Assembly: GCA_035513175.1 (NCBI GenBank)
Contig: DATKCN010000158.1
Span: 1-47,632 of the forward strand
Direction of reading: 5' to 3'
DNA from: DATKCN01 sp035513175
GTDB taxonomy: Bacteria > Chloroflexota > Chloroflexia > Thermomicrobiales > CFX8
Length of the DNA stretch: 47,632 nt
Shown here: piece by piece, positions 1-8,357 of the stretch
Layout: every line of letters starts with the position of its first letter
Position numbering within the stretch: position 1 is the stretch's first letter
Notes under the pieces: model-generated
Database searches by the model: none
What the model saw: only the letters and a program-made list of their open reading frames with translations
Told to the model about the DNA's origin: nothing
Translations under genes and position numbers: made by a program

Positions 1-81
1 AAGGAGTTCATCGAAAGCCGTGGCATGGAGACCGGCGCCTGGCGCGGAGAGATCGACGAGCACCCTCCAGGCACGCCGTAA
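1..81 (+). CDS. C-terminal end of an upstream gene (truncated by window)
   Basis: Frame 1 is open from the first base to TAA at 79-81 and would give a 26-residue tail ending DEHPPGTP. A GC-rich terminator-like hairpin follows at 118-145, as expected after a real gene end. The fragment is too short to identify. It could also be a chance open stretch. Confidence 0.4.
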   Translation, partial: KEFIESRGMETGAWRGEIDEHPPGTP

Positions 82-117
82 CGCGCCACGGGTGAACCGC
101 AGCCATTCCGACGTAAC

Positions 118-145
118 GCGCCGTGGGGGGAGACCCTCACGGCGC
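118..145 (+). terminator. Terminator-like hairpin after the truncated first gene
   Basis: Arms GCGCCGTG (118-125) and CACGGCGC (138-145) pair perfectly, and the stem extends inward through GGG/CCC pairs to a GAGA-type loop. There is no strong T-tract, so termination is inferred from the position between the upstream stop codon and the next promoter. Confidence 0.45.
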
Positions 146-202
146 TGTCTCATGCCCGATCGCAGGCGGACGTCGTGCGGGGGATGTGATCCGCGCGCGA
201 TA

Positions 203-232
203 TTGCCTTGAACGAGGGATCGCCGGTAGGCT
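203..232 (+). promoter_or_regulatory. Candidate promoter giving a leaderless transcript of the YihY gene
   Basis: A -35-like TTGCCT (203-208) and a -10-like TAGGCT (227-232) are 18 bp apart. Only six bases separate the -10 hexamer from the ATG at 239, so transcription would start at or next to the start codon. No Shine-Dalgarno sequence is present. The same geometry occurs upstream of 24819 and 30787. Confidence 0.45.
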
Positions 233-238
233 ACAGGC

Positions 239-1138
239 ATGGTGAAACGTGTCGTTGAGCAGGCCCAGCCGCTGATAGCCGGCGTGCGCCGCGTCTACGC
301 GGTCGACGTGCTGCTGCGCGCCTGGGCGGACTTCGCCCGTGGCGACGGCACGATCTACGCGGCGGCGATCACGTACTACGTGCTTTTGTCGCTCTTTCCG
401 TTCCTGATCTTCGTCGTGTCGGTGTTCGGTTTGATTGCGCGTGACGCGGCCATTCAGGAGCGTGTCGTCAACGAGATTGTCGACCAGCTTCCACCGGGGG
501 TGAATCTCGACGCGCAGATCGAGGGTGTGGTCTCCGGTGTGGCGGGCACGAACCCCGGCCTGCTGGGGCTGCTCGGACTAATCACCGTCGTCTGGACCGC
601 GAGCGCGGTGTTCGGCGCATTGCGACGGGCATTGAACCGCGCGTTCAACGTCCCAGCCGCGCGCTCGTTCGTTCACGGGCGGATTCGGGACATCGCCAGC
701 ATCATTGCCGTGGCGCTGCTGATCCTGCTCTCCATGGCTCTGACGGCGGTTCTCCGGATCACGCATGCCGTCGCGTCCGACTGGTTCGGGGACTGGCTGG
801 TGAATCTTGGATGGTGGGCAGTGTCGCTGCTGGCGCCATTGATCGTGTCGTTCGGCGTGTTCATGCTGATCTACCGCTGGGTGCCAAACCATGCGCTGGT
901 GGCGCGCGATCTTTGGATCGGCGCGCTGATCGGCGCCGTTGGCTTCGAGTTGGGCAAGAACCTGTTTTCGCTGTACCTGGAGAACTTCGCTCGGTATGAC
1001 GAGGTCTACGGGACGCTGGGCGGCGCGATGGCGTTCCTGTTCTTCGTCTTCGTGATGTCGAATCTGGTGATCCTGGCCGCGGACATCAACTCCGAGATCG
1101 CCCGAGACCGCGGCAGGCATCGTTCCAACGAGGGGTAG
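239..1138 (+). CDS. YihY/BrkB-family inner membrane protein
   Basis: This 299-residue integral membrane protein belongs to the YihY/virulence factor BrkB family, once called RNase BN by mistake. The family signature is visible near the N-terminus: an AAITYYVLLSLFPFLIF-type first membrane segment at about residues 40-60. Roughly six hydrophobic segments follow, including LLGLLGLITVVWTASAVFGA and GAMAFLFFVFVMSNLVILA. Family members are poorly characterised; transport or envelope roles have been proposed. The ATG at 239 lies six bases after a -10-like hexamer and has no ribosome binding site, suggesting leaderless translation. It is transcribed alone, ahead of the methylmalonyl-CoA genes. Confidence 0.88.
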   Translation: MVKRVVEQAQPLIAGVRRVYAVDVLLRAWADFARGDGTIYAAAITYYVLLSLFPFLIFVVSVFGLIARDAAIQERVVNEIVDQLPPGVNLDAQIEGVVSGVAGTNPGLLGLLGLITVVWTASAVFGALRRALNRAFNVPAARSFVHGRIRDIASIIAVALLILLSMALTAVLRITHAVASDWFGDWLVNLGWWAVSLLAPLIVSFGVFMLIYRWVPNHALVARDLWIGALIGAVGFELGKNLFSLYLENFARYDEVYGTLGGAMAFLFFVFVMSNLVILAADINSEIARDRGRHRSNEG

Positions 1139-1264
1139 CCGGGAGCATCCCGCGGCGCGATCCATCGTGTAAGGTAACGAGTGCACGGTCCCCGAGGGGA
1201 CGACGCGGCATGCTCGTCGCGGAAGCGTTGTTGCGGGTCGCGGGCGCGCGAAGAAGGGAATGGC

Positions 1265-2857
1265 ATGAGCGCACCAGGCACATCCACCAGGCCCGAAGAT
1301 CGCGTGACGACGTCAGGCATTTTCATCAAGCCGCTGTATCGGGTCGACGACACGTCGGGGGAGCCGGAGCCGGACCCTGGACAGTTTCCATTCACGCGTG
1401 GCGTCTATCGCGACATGTACCGTGGACGCCTGTGGACCATGCGCCAGTACGCCGGCTTCTCGTCCGCTGAGGAGACGAACGCGCGCTTCAAGCTGCTACT
1501 GGATCGGGGCCAGACCGGCCTGTCGTGCGCCTTCGACCTGCCGACGCAACTGGGGCTGGACGCCGACGACGCGCGCGCGGAAGCGGAGGTGGGCATCGTC
1601 GGCGTGTCGATCTCGACACTGGACGACATGCGCCGCCTGCTGGACGGCATCGAGCTGAACGCCGTGACAACCTCGATGACGATCAACGCCCCCGCCTCGA
1701 TTCTGATGCTGATGTATCAGATCGTCGGCGAGGAGCAGGGCGCCAACCTGTCGAAGCTGGGCGGCACCATCCAGAACGACATTCTCAAGGAATACGCCGC
1801 GCGGGGCACCTACATCTTTCCGCCACGCGCCTCGATGCGGCTCGTCACCGACACGTTCCGCTACTGCGCCGAGACGCTGCCGAGCTGGAACACGATCTCG
1901 ATCTCCGGCTACCACATGCGTGAGGCCGGCTCGTCGGCGGTGCAGGAGGTCGCCTTCACGCTGGCCAACGGCATCGCCTACGTCGAGGCGGCGCTGGCGG
2001 CCGGGCTGACGATCGACCAGTTCGCGCCCCGGCTCTCGTTCTTCTTCAACGCGCACAGCAACTTTCTGGAGGAGGTCGCCAAGTTCCGCGCGGCGCGGCG
2101 CATGTGGGCCAACCTGGCGCGGGACCGCTTCGGGGCGCGGGACCCGAGGTCGATGATGATGCGCTTTCACACGCAGACGGGCGGCTCGACGCTCACCGCC
2201 CAGCAGCCGCTGAACAACATCGTGCGCGTGGCGTTGCAGGGGCTCAGCGCCGTCATGGGCGGCGCCCAGTCGTTGCACACCAACGGCTACGACGAGGCGT
2301 TGTCGCTGCCGACCGCCGAGGCGGCGACCCTCGCGCTCCGGACCCAGCAGATCATCGCCTACGAGAGTGGCGTCGCCGACATCGCTGACCCACTGGCGGG
2401 CTCCTACGCCGTCGAGGCGCTCACGGACGAAATCGAGCGGCGGGCGCTGGTGCTGATCGACGAGATCGAGAAAGCCGGTGGCGCCGTGGTCGCCGTCGAG
2501 CGGGGCATCATTCAGGACGCCATCGCCGAGAGCGCCTTCGACTGGGAACGCGCGGTGGAATCCGGCGAGCGCCGCATCGTCGGCGTCAACTTCCAGCGCG
2601 ACGAGCACGAGACGCCCGTGCCGATCCATCACGTCGACGGCAGGCGGGTGCGGCGTCAGATCGAACGGACGCGTGTCTACAGGGAGGAGCGCGCGTCGGC
2701 GCAGCGCGTTGACGCGCTGTCAGCGGTGGCGGAGGCCGCGCGCGGCACGGACAACCTGCTGCCACTCATGCGCGACGCGCTGCTGGCGGGCGCGACTTTG
2801 GGCCAGATCTGCGACGCGCTGCGGGCGGAGTGGGGCGAATACCGGCCGGGTTACTGA
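1265..2857 (+). CDS. Methylmalonyl-CoA mutase, catalytic (large) subunit without B12 domain
   Basis: The enzyme interconverts (R)-methylmalonyl-CoA and succinyl-CoA with adenosylcobalamin. The 530-residue protein contains the substrate-binding TIM barrel and stops before the usual C-terminal B12-binding domain. It therefore matches the split type (about 550-residue subunit plus about 140-residue B12 subunit). Y62 in RQYAGFS, R192 in ASMR and H217 in SGYHMREAG correspond to residues known in methylmalonyl-CoA mutase; the Tyr/Arg pair argues against isobutyryl-CoA mutase. The ATG at 1265 has a GAAGGGA ribosome site just upstream, and the open frame further 5-prime looks non-coding. No B12-binding subunit gene is in the window. 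Carboxylase genes follow at once, giving a propionyl-CoA to succinyl-CoA module. Confidence 0.92.
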   Translation: MSAPGTSTRPEDRVTTSGIFIKPLYRVDDTSGEPEPDPGQFPFTRGVYRDMYRGRLWTMRQYAGFSSAEETNARFKLLLDRGQTGLSCAFDLPTQLGLDADDARAEAEVGIVGVSISTLDDMRRLLDGIELNAVTTSMTINAPASILMLMYQIVGEEQGANLSKLGGTIQNDILKEYAARGTYIFPPRASMRLVTDTFRYCAETLPSWNTISISGYHMREAGSSAVQEVAFTLANGIAYVEAALAAGLTIDQFAPRLSFFFNAHSNFLEEVAKFRAARRMWANLARDRFGARDPRSMMMRFHTQTGGSTLTAQQPLNNIVRVALQGLSAVMGGAQSLHTNGYDEALSLPTAEAATLALRTQQIIAYESGVADIADPLAGSYAVEALTDEIERRALVLIDEIEKAGGAVVAVERGIIQDAIAESAFDWERAVESGERRIVGVNFQRDEHETPVPIHHVDGRRVRRQIERTRVYREERASAQRVDALSAVAEAARGTDNLLPLMRDALLAGATLGQICDALRAEWGEYRPGY

Positions 2858-2928
2858 GCCGGGGCTGGATCGCGCGGCGCCGGCTTGTGAAGGCGCGCCG
2901 CACAGCGCGCGGCACGGAAGGAGCACGA

Positions 2929-4491
2929 TTGCAAGACACGACCTCGTCCATGCCATCGCGGGTCGAGCTGTTCGAGGCCCGCAAGGCGGCGCTCGACGAG
3001 CAGTCGGCCGCGGCAGCTCGGAAGCAGGGGGAACGCGGCAAGCTGTCCGCCCGCGAGCGGGTCGAGCGGCTGCTCGATCCGGGCTCGTTCGTTGAGTTCG
3101 ACGCGCTGGTGCAGCATCGCTCCCACTACTTCGGCATGGAGCAGCGCAAGCCGTATGGCGACGGCGTCGTGACCGGCATGGGACAGATCGACGGCCGCGA
3201 TGTCGCCGTCTTCTCGCAGGACTTCACGGTGTTCGGCGGCTCGCTCGGCGAGGCGTTCGCCGAAAAGATGATCAAGATCATGGACGCCGCGCTGAAGATC
3301 GGCTGCCCGATCATCGGCATCAACGACTCGGCCGGGGCCCGCATCCAGGAAGGCGTCGAGGGGCTGGCGGGCTACGGCGAGGTGTTCTGGCGCAACGTGC
3401 AGGCCAGCGGCGTCGTGCCGCAGCTCTCGATCATCGCCGGGCCGTGCGCGGGCGGCGCGGTCTATTCTCCCGCCATGACCGACTTCGTCTTCATGGCGCA
3501 GGACATCTCGCAGATGTTCATCACTGGTCCCGATGTCATCAAGACGGTGACCGGCGAGGATGTGACGCACGAAGCGCTCGGCGGCGCGATCACTCACAAC
3601 TCGAAGTCGGGCGTGGCCCACTTCGTCGGCGCCGACGAGGAGGACACCTTCGATCTCGTCCGCGCAGTGCTGTCGTTCATTCCCTCCAATAACCTCGACG
3701 AGCTGCCGTCCTGCTCGCCGTCCGACGACCCGCAGCGGGCCGACGCCGAGCTGGACACGCTCGTGCCGGAACAGTCGACGCAACCGTATGACATGCACGA
3801 CGTGATCGAGCGCATCGTGGATGACGGCGAGTTTCTGGAAGTTCAGGCGCTCTGGGCGCGCAACATCATCATCGGCTTCGCGCGGCTGAATGGGCGGCCG
3901 GCAGGGATCGTCGCCAATCAGCCGAGCGTGCTGGCCGGGACGCTCGACATCGACGCCTCGTCAAAGGGCGCGCGCTTCGTGCGCTTCTGCGACGCATTCA
4001 ACATTCCGCTGGTGACCTTCGTCGACGTGCCCGGCTTCCTGCCGGGGGTGACGCAGGAGCACGGCGGCATCATCCGCCACGGGTCGAAGCTGCTGTACGC
4101 GTATTGCGAGGCGACCGTGCCGAAGGTGACGGTCATCACCCGCAAGGCCTACGGCGGCGCCTACGTCGTCATGTGCTCGCAGTCGATCCGCTCCGACCTG
4201 AGCGTGGCGTGGCCGACGGCCGAGATCGCCGTGATGGGCTCGGAGGCTGCCGTGCGTCTCATCAACCGCCGTGAGATCGCCGCTGCCGGCGACCCGGCGG
4301 CGAAGGAACGGGAGCTGGTCGAGAGCTACCGGGAGCAGTTCGCCAGCCCGTATCAGGCGGCAGGCCGGGGCTACATCGAGGCGGTCATCAACCCCAGCGA
4401 GACGCGGCACTGGCTGATCCGCTCGCTGGACGCACTGCGCAACAAGCGCGAGGAGAGGCCGAAGCGCAAGCACGGAAATATTCCGCTGTGA
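2929..4491 (+). CDS. Propionyl/acyl-CoA carboxylase, carboxyltransferase (beta) subunit
   Basis: This 520-residue carboxyltransferase moves CO2 from carboxybiotin to propionyl-CoA or a related acyl-CoA, making methylmalonyl-CoA for the mutase encoded just upstream. Both crotonase-like halves are present. The N half has the glycine-rich GPCAGGAVYSPAM region and the C half has VPGFLPGVTQEHGGIIRHG and ITRKAYGGAYVVM, all typical of PccB/AccD-type subunits. I chose the TTG at 2929 because GGAAGGAG (2916-2923) lies five bases before it. An ATG at 2950 is the alternative and has a poorer site. The stop overlaps the next start as GTGA. Substrate preference (propionyl versus acetyl) cannot be settled by eye; context favours propionyl. 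Confidence 0.92.
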   Translation: MQDTTSSMPSRVELFEARKAALDEQSAAAARKQGERGKLSARERVERLLDPGSFVEFDALVQHRSHYFGMEQRKPYGDGVVTGMGQIDGRDVAVFSQDFTVFGGSLGEAFAEKMIKIMDAALKIGCPIIGINDSAGARIQEGVEGLAGYGEVFWRNVQASGVVPQLSIIAGPCAGGAVYSPAMTDFVFMAQDISQMFITGPDVIKTVTGEDVTHEALGGAITHNSKSGVAHFVGADEEDTFDLVRAVLSFIPSNNLDELPSCSPSDDPQRADAELDTLVPEQSTQPYDMHDVIERIVDDGEFLEVQALWARNIIIGFARLNGRPAGIVANQPSVLAGTLDIDASSKGARFVRFCDAFNIPLVTFVDVPGFLPGVTQEHGGIIRHGSKLLYAYCEATVPKVTVITRKAYGGAYVVMCSQSIRSDLSVAWPTAEIAVMGSEAAVRLINRREIAAAGDPAAKERELVESYREQFASPYQAAGRGYIEAVINPSETRHWLIRSLDALRNKREERPKRKHGNIPL

Positions 4492-4682
4492 CATCGATGC
4501 AGGACAAAGACGATCTCGCCGAGGTGGCGGCGGCCATCGTCGCGGCGTATCAGGCGCTGCGACGCCCGCCAGAACCAGATCCGAAGGCGACCGAATGGAG
4601 AGCATCCGGGCAGGTCGCGCCCGCGTGGGGCTCTGCGGGTCGCCGCCGGGGCTGGAAAGATGTCGATCGCGAGCGCGGTTAG
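4488..4682 (+). CDS. Small acyl-CoA carboxylase epsilon-like protein
   Basis: A 64-residue protein begins at a GTG overlapping the carboxyltransferase stop (GTGA), so it is translationally coupled. The N-terminal half is a predicted helix (LAEVAAAIVAAYQALRRP). A linker and a short Trp/Arg-rich tail follow (WRASGQ, WGSAGRRRGWKD). Small accessory (epsilon) subunits of actinobacterial acyl-CoA carboxylases share this layout of a short helix rich in Ala/Leu and a W...R tail, and they sit beside the carboxyltransferase gene. The assignment rests on size, layout and position, not on strong sequence identity. It could instead be an OadG-like or lineage-specific scaffold peptide. Confidence 0.6.
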   Translation: MTSMQDKDDLAEVAAAIVAAYQALRRPPEPDPKATEWRASGQVAPAWGSAGRRRGWKDVDRERG

Positions 4683-4754
4683 GAGCGGTGATCGACGGGT
4701 TCGAGAGCTTGGAGCGCGTCGACCATTCAAAGGACGCCAAACGCGACACAGGGT

Positions 4755-4786
4755 TGACGGAATGACGGAATGACGGAATGAAGGAA
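4755..4786. repeat. Tandem octamer TGACGGAA, about four copies
   Basis: Three exact copies of TGACGGAA occur at 4755-4762, 4763-4770 and 4771-4778. A one-base variant, TGAAGGAA, follows at 4779-4786. The array fills the gap just before the biotin carboxylase start, and its last unit may double as a weak ribosome site. No inverted partner array is seen here, unlike the heptamer elements elsewhere in the window. Confidence 0.85.
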
Positions 4787-4797
4787 AGCCGCGAGAC

Positions 4798-6555
4798 GTG
4801 ACAGCTCAGACGCGACCGATCCGCAAGGTGCTGGTGGCCAACCGTGGCGAGATTGCCATCCGGGTCATGCGCGCCTGCCGCGAGGAAGGCATCGCCAGCG
4901 TCGCGGTCGTCTCCGACGGAGAGCGCGATTCGCTGCACGCGCGCTACGCCGATGCGTGCGTGACGCTGGAGTCGGAGCATCCGCTGCCGTACCTCGACAT
5001 CGACGCCGTGCTGCGCGTCGCGACCGAGACGAACGTCGACGCCATCCACCCCGGCTACGGCTTTCTGGCCGAGAATGCCGCCTTCGCGGACGCCTGCGAG
5101 CAGGCCGGCTTCGTCTTTATCGGCCCGCCAGCCAGCGCAATCGCGACGATGGGAGACAAGGTCCGCGCCCGGAGTGCCGCGCTCGACGCGGGCGTGAACG
5201 TCGTCCCCGGCACGGACGGAGCCGTTGACGCCGAGATGGCGCGCGCGTTCGGCGACCGCGTCGGGTATCCGATCGCGTTGAAGGCCGCATCGGGGGGCGG
5301 CGGGCGTGGCTTGCGGGTCGCCCGCTCGTCCGATCAGGTCGACGAGGCGTTCCGTGGCGCCAGCGGCGAAGCGGCGCGCTACTTCAACGACCCGGTCGTT
5401 TACGCGGAGAAGTACCTCGACCATCCCCGTCACATCGAGATTCAGGTCATGGCCGACCGGCACGGCAACGTCGTCGCGCTGGGCGAGCGCGACTGCTCGA
5501 TCCAGCGGCGGCACCAGAAGCTGGTCGAAGAGAGCCCGTCGCCGGTCATCGACGCCGCGATGCGGGCCGAGATGAACCTCGCCGCCGAGATACTGGCGCG
5601 CGCCGTGGGCTACGTCAGCGCCGGGACGGTTGAATTTCTGGTGCAGGACGGCCAGCACTACTTCCTGGAGATGAACACGCGCATCCAGGTCGAGCACCCA
5701 GTCACCGAGCTGGTCACCGGCATCGACCTCGTCCGCGAGCAGCTCCGCATCGGCGCCGGGGAGCGGCTGTCATTCGACCGCGCGCCGGACCCCTGGGGGC
5801 ACGCGATCGAGTGCCGCGTCAACGCTGAGGATCCGGGCCGCGACTTCCAACCGACCCCTGGCACGCTGCGGAGCTTCATCGCCCCAGCCGGGTTCGGGGT
5901 GCGGATCGACACCGGCTTCGTCGCCGGTGGGGAGATCGACCCGCGCTTCGACTCGCTGATCGCCAAGCTGATCGTCTGGGGCCGCGATCGCGAGGAGGCG
6001 CTGTCCCGGCTGGCGCGCGCGCTGCGCGATTTCGAGGTCGAGGGGGTCGCGACGACGATCCCCCTCTATCAGGCGCTGATCCGGCATCCGGCGTTCGCCA
6101 GCGGAGATTACGACACCGGCTTTCTAGAGCGCTCCGGCATCCTGTCGCGCATCGCGCCGTTCGTCGTGCAAGAGGCAGCGGGCGCGCCCGGCGATGGAAC
6201 GATCCTCGTTGAGGTCAACGGGCGACCGTACCGCGTCGCCTTCCCAGACGGCGCCGTGAGTGGGGTTCCGGCAGGCGCAACGGCGCGCCCGCACCGCGCC
6301 ACGCGTCGCCCGGGAGCGGCGGTCGTCATGGCGACAGGCAACACGTTGACCAGCCCGATTCAGGGCACGGTGCTGTCGGTGGCGGTTGAGGCGGGCGTAA
6401 CTGTCGAGCAGGGTCAACTGATCTGCGTCATCGAGGCGATGAAGATGGAGAACGAGATCGCCGCACACCAGTCCGGCACTGTCGAGGCGCTGCACGTCAA
6501 GGCGGGTCAGTCGGCGAACGCCGGCGCGCCGATTGCCGACATCGTGCCTGCATGA
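4798..6555 (+). CDS. Acyl-CoA carboxylase alpha subunit: biotin carboxylase fused to BCCP
   Basis: The 585-residue protein carboxylates its own biotin with ATP and bicarbonate and carries it to the carboxyltransferase. The biotin carboxylase part (about 1-450) has KVLVANRGEIAIRV at the N-terminus, the glycine-rich ATP-grasp loop ASGGGGRGLRVA, the EKYLDHPRHIEIQ strand and EMNTRIQVEHPVTE. The C-terminal biotinyl domain has EAMKMEN with biotin-accepting K549. The start is GTG at 4798, after AAGGAAAG about ten bases upstream. It lies 115 bp after the epsilon-like gene, with a TGACGGAA array between. With the two preceding enzymes it forms the propionyl-CoA to succinyl-CoA route. Confidence 0.94.
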   Translation: MTAQTRPIRKVLVANRGEIAIRVMRACREEGIASVAVVSDGERDSLHARYADACVTLESEHPLPYLDIDAVLRVATETNVDAIHPGYGFLAENAAFADACEQAGFVFIGPPASAIATMGDKVRARSAALDAGVNVVPGTDGAVDAEMARAFGDRVGYPIALKAASGGGGRGLRVARSSDQVDEAFRGASGEAARYFNDPVVYAEKYLDHPRHIEIQVMADRHGNVVALGERDCSIQRRHQKLVEESPSPVIDAAMRAEMNLAAEILARAVGYVSAGTVEFLVQDGQHYFLEMNTRIQVEHPVTELVTGIDLVREQLRIGAGERLSFDRAPDPWGHAIECRVNAEDPGRDFQPTPGTLRSFIAPAGFGVRIDTGFVAGGEIDPRFDSLIAKLIVWGRDREEALSRLARALRDFEVEGVATTIPLYQALIRHPAFASGDYDTGFLERSGILSRIAPFVVQEAAGAPGDGTILVEVNGRPYRVAFPDGAVSGVPAGATARPHRATRRPGAAVVMATGNTLTSPIQGTVLSVAVEAGVTVEQGQLICVIEAMKMENEIAAHQSGTVEALHVKAGQSANAGAPIADIVPA

Positions 6556-6771
6556 ACGAGCTGCCACCGAGATGAACTGCGACGCGTCGGGCATCGACTG
6601 CGCCGTGGCGGCAGTCCGGCGCGCTCGATCGACAGCCGAGCGTCTCGCGAACAGGGTATCCGCGACGCACGGAGTCCTCCAGCCGGGCGAGCACAACTCA
6701 CCCCAATGGCTCGGCGGCTTTCCGCCTGATCGGAATCGTCCACTTCTCGTTCAGAGACAACCGCTTCGCAC

Positions 6772-6800
6772 TTGTACGTACACCCTGCACGTGTCATACT
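6772..6800 (+). promoter_or_regulatory. Sigma-A-type promoter of the dcw cluster
   Basis: TTGTAC (6772-6777) and CATACT (6795-6800) are separated by exactly 17 bp, close to the TTGACA/TATAAT consensus. The expected start near 6807 lies within the MraZ operator that follows. The stretch 6556-6770 between the carboxylase gene and this promoter shows no convincing gene. Confidence 0.7.
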
Positions 6801-6846
6801 GTGGACAACTGTGGGGGAAAGTGGGGATAAGTGGGGTGGAATGTGG
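6801..6846 (+). promoter_or_regulatory. MraZ operator: GTGG boxes repeated every 10 bp
   Basis: GTGG occurs at exactly 10-bp steps at 6801, 6811, 6821 and 6831, three of them as GTGGGG, with one more out-of-phase GTGG at 6843. MraZ proteins in E. coli and Mycoplasma are known to bind direct TGGG/GTGG-type boxes with this 10-bp period near the mraZ promoter. The array starts directly after the -10 hexamer, fitting autorepression of the whole cluster. Confidence 0.85.
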
Positions 6847-6894
6847 ATATCCCCCGCCTCGCGGATCAATTGCGCGCCGGAAGGAAGCGACGCG

Positions 6895-7323
6895 GTGTTC
6901 CTCGGACGGCACGATCACACTCTGGACGCGAAGGGGCGCCTGGCGCTGCCCGCGCGCTTCCGTGAGAAGCTGACCGAGGGCGTCATCATTACCCGTGGCT
7001 TCGACGCCTGCCTGCTCGTCTACCCGATGGAAACGTGGGCGCCGCTGGCCGAGAAGGTGGCCGCGCTATCGGTGACCGATCCGGACGCGCGTGTCCTGCG
7101 TCGCATGCTCTTCTCGCACGCGACCGACGCCCAGCTCGACCGGCAGGGGCGGGTGCTCATTCCCGCCGACCTGCGCGCGCACGCGCGGTTGGAACGTGAG
7201 GCGACGGTCGTGGGGATGCACACGTTTATCGAGATCTGGTCGCCCGCCGGGTGGGCGGCGCAAGATGAGCTGGTCGAGCGAGAAGGCGCTTCTATTGCCG
7301 AGAAGCTGTCGGCGCTTGTGTGA
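6895..7323 (+). CDS. mraZ: Transcriptional regulator MraZ
   Basis: MraZ is a ring-forming, AbrB-fold DNA-binding protein that represses the division and cell wall cluster it heads. The 142-residue length is typical. The two repeated SpoVT/AbrB-like halves are visible: FLGRHDHTLDAKGRLALPARF near the start and ATDAQLDRQGRVLIPADLR near residue 75. The frame is open well upstream, but family alignment and the GGAAGGA ribosome site at 6879-6885 fix the start at GTG 6895. The upstream GTGG array is its expected binding site. rsmH follows 35 bp downstream. Confidence 0.95.
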   Translation: MFLGRHDHTLDAKGRLALPARFREKLTEGVIITRGFDACLLVYPMETWAPLAEKVAALSVTDPDARVLRRMLFSHATDAQLDRQGRVLIPADLRAHARLEREATVVGMHTFIEIWSPAGWAAQDELVEREGASIAEKLSALV

Positions 7324-7358
7324 TGTGGTGAGCTGACGCGTTCAGAGAAGCTGAATCA

Positions 7359-8357
7359 ATGATGCAGGAGACGAACGGGATGGAGCCGGCCATGCCCGGC
7401 GGGATGCCCGTCGATGCGGACGCAATCGACCCCGGACACGCCAGCGTGCTGGCGTCCGAGGCGGTCGACGCCCTCATGCCGCGCCCGGGTGGGGTCTTCG
7501 TCGACGGCACGTTCGGTGGCGGCGGCCATGCGCGCCTGCTGATCGAACGCATCCAGCCGGGTGGCAGGATCATCTGCATCGATCGCGACGCCTCTACTTG
7601 CCCGCACTTCGACACCCTCGACCGCGCGCACCCGGGCGCGTTGATCTGGGCGCAAGGCACGTACTCCGACATGCGTCGCTTCGCGCAGGAGGCGGGCGTT
7701 CAGCAGGTTGATGGCGTGCTGCTCGACCTCGGGCTGTCCTCGTTGCAGCTGGCTGACGCCGAGCGTGGCTTCAGCTTCCTGCGGGAGGGTCCGCTCGACA
7801 TGCGTTTCGACACGACGCGCGGCGTGAGCGCCGCCGACCTGCTGGCGCAACTGACGGAGCCCGAGCTGGCGCGCGTCTTGTTCGAATATGGCGAAGAGAG
7901 CCAGGCGCGGCGCATCGCGCGGGCGGTCGTCCGGGAACGGAAGCGCGAGCCGATCGCGACGACGACACGGCTGGCGGGCATCGTCCAGCGGGCCATCGGC
8001 CAGCGGCCGGGCAGCCGCATTCATCCGGCGACCCGGACCTTTCAGGCGCTGCGCATCGCCGTCAACGATGAGCTGGGCGAGGTGGAGCGCGGCGTCGCGG
8101 CGGGCATTGACCTCCTGGCGCCGCGGGGTCGCTTCGCCGTGATCTCGTTCCACTCGCTGGAGGACCGCATCGTCAAGCGGGCGTTCGCCGCTGCCGCTCG
8201 CGGCTGTGTCTGTCCTCGCGAGGCGCCGGTGTGCGTCTGCGGCCGCGAGCCGGCAGTACGGCTCGTTGGCCGGGCGACGCGTCCGTCGGCGGGCGAGACC
8301 GAGCGTAATCCACGGGCCCGGAGCGCGATGCTGCGGGTCGTCGAGCGACTGTCATGA
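7359..8357 (+). CDS. rsmH: 16S rRNA (cytosine-1402-N4)-methyltransferase RsmH
   Basis: RsmH (MraW) methylates N4 of C1402 in the ribosomal P site using S-adenosylmethionine. The SAM-binding motif VDGTFGGGGHARLLIE lies near residue 48. Other hallmarks are DGVLLDLGLSSLQLADAERGFSF, RTFQALRIAVNDEL and FAVISFHSLEDRIVK. A Cys-rich insert (CVCPREAPVCVCGREP) near the C-terminus is common in the family. An ATG at 7380 preceded by GGAG is a possible later start. The final ATGA overlaps the ftsL-like start, as expected for the second gene of the cluster. Confidence 0.96.
   Translation: MMQETNGMEPAMPGGMPVDADAIDPGHASVLASEAVDALMPRPGGVFVDGTFGGGGHARLLIERIQPGGRIICIDRDASTCPHFDTLDRAHPGALIWAQGTYSDMRRFAQEAGVQQVDGVLLDLGLSSLQLADAERGFSFLREGPLDMRFDTTRGVSAADLLAQLTEPELARVLFEYGEESQARRIARAVVRERKREPIATTTRLAGIVQRAIGQRPGSRIHPATRTFQALRIAVNDELGEVERGVAAGIDLLAPRGRFAVISFHSLEDRIVKRAFAAAARGCVCPREAPVCVCGREPAVRLVGRATRPSAGETERNPRARSAMLRVVERLS

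Noticed and set aside
20..211. Small plus-strand frame at the window start (63 residues)
   Set aside because: It is Arg-rich, runs through the terminator hairpin at 118-145 and has no ribosome site.
4755..4786. Octamer array considered as an origin-type iteron or regulator site
   Set aside because: It has no DnaA boxes, no AT-rich stretch and no replication genes nearby. It fits the window's general tendency to short tandem repeats.
3961..5697. Long open frame on the minus strand (578 residues)
   Set aside because: It spans the carboxyltransferase end, the spacer and the biotin carboxylase start, all strongly coding on the plus strand. The predicted product is low-complexity Arg/Ala/Asp-rich, as expected of a shadow frame in high-GC DNA.
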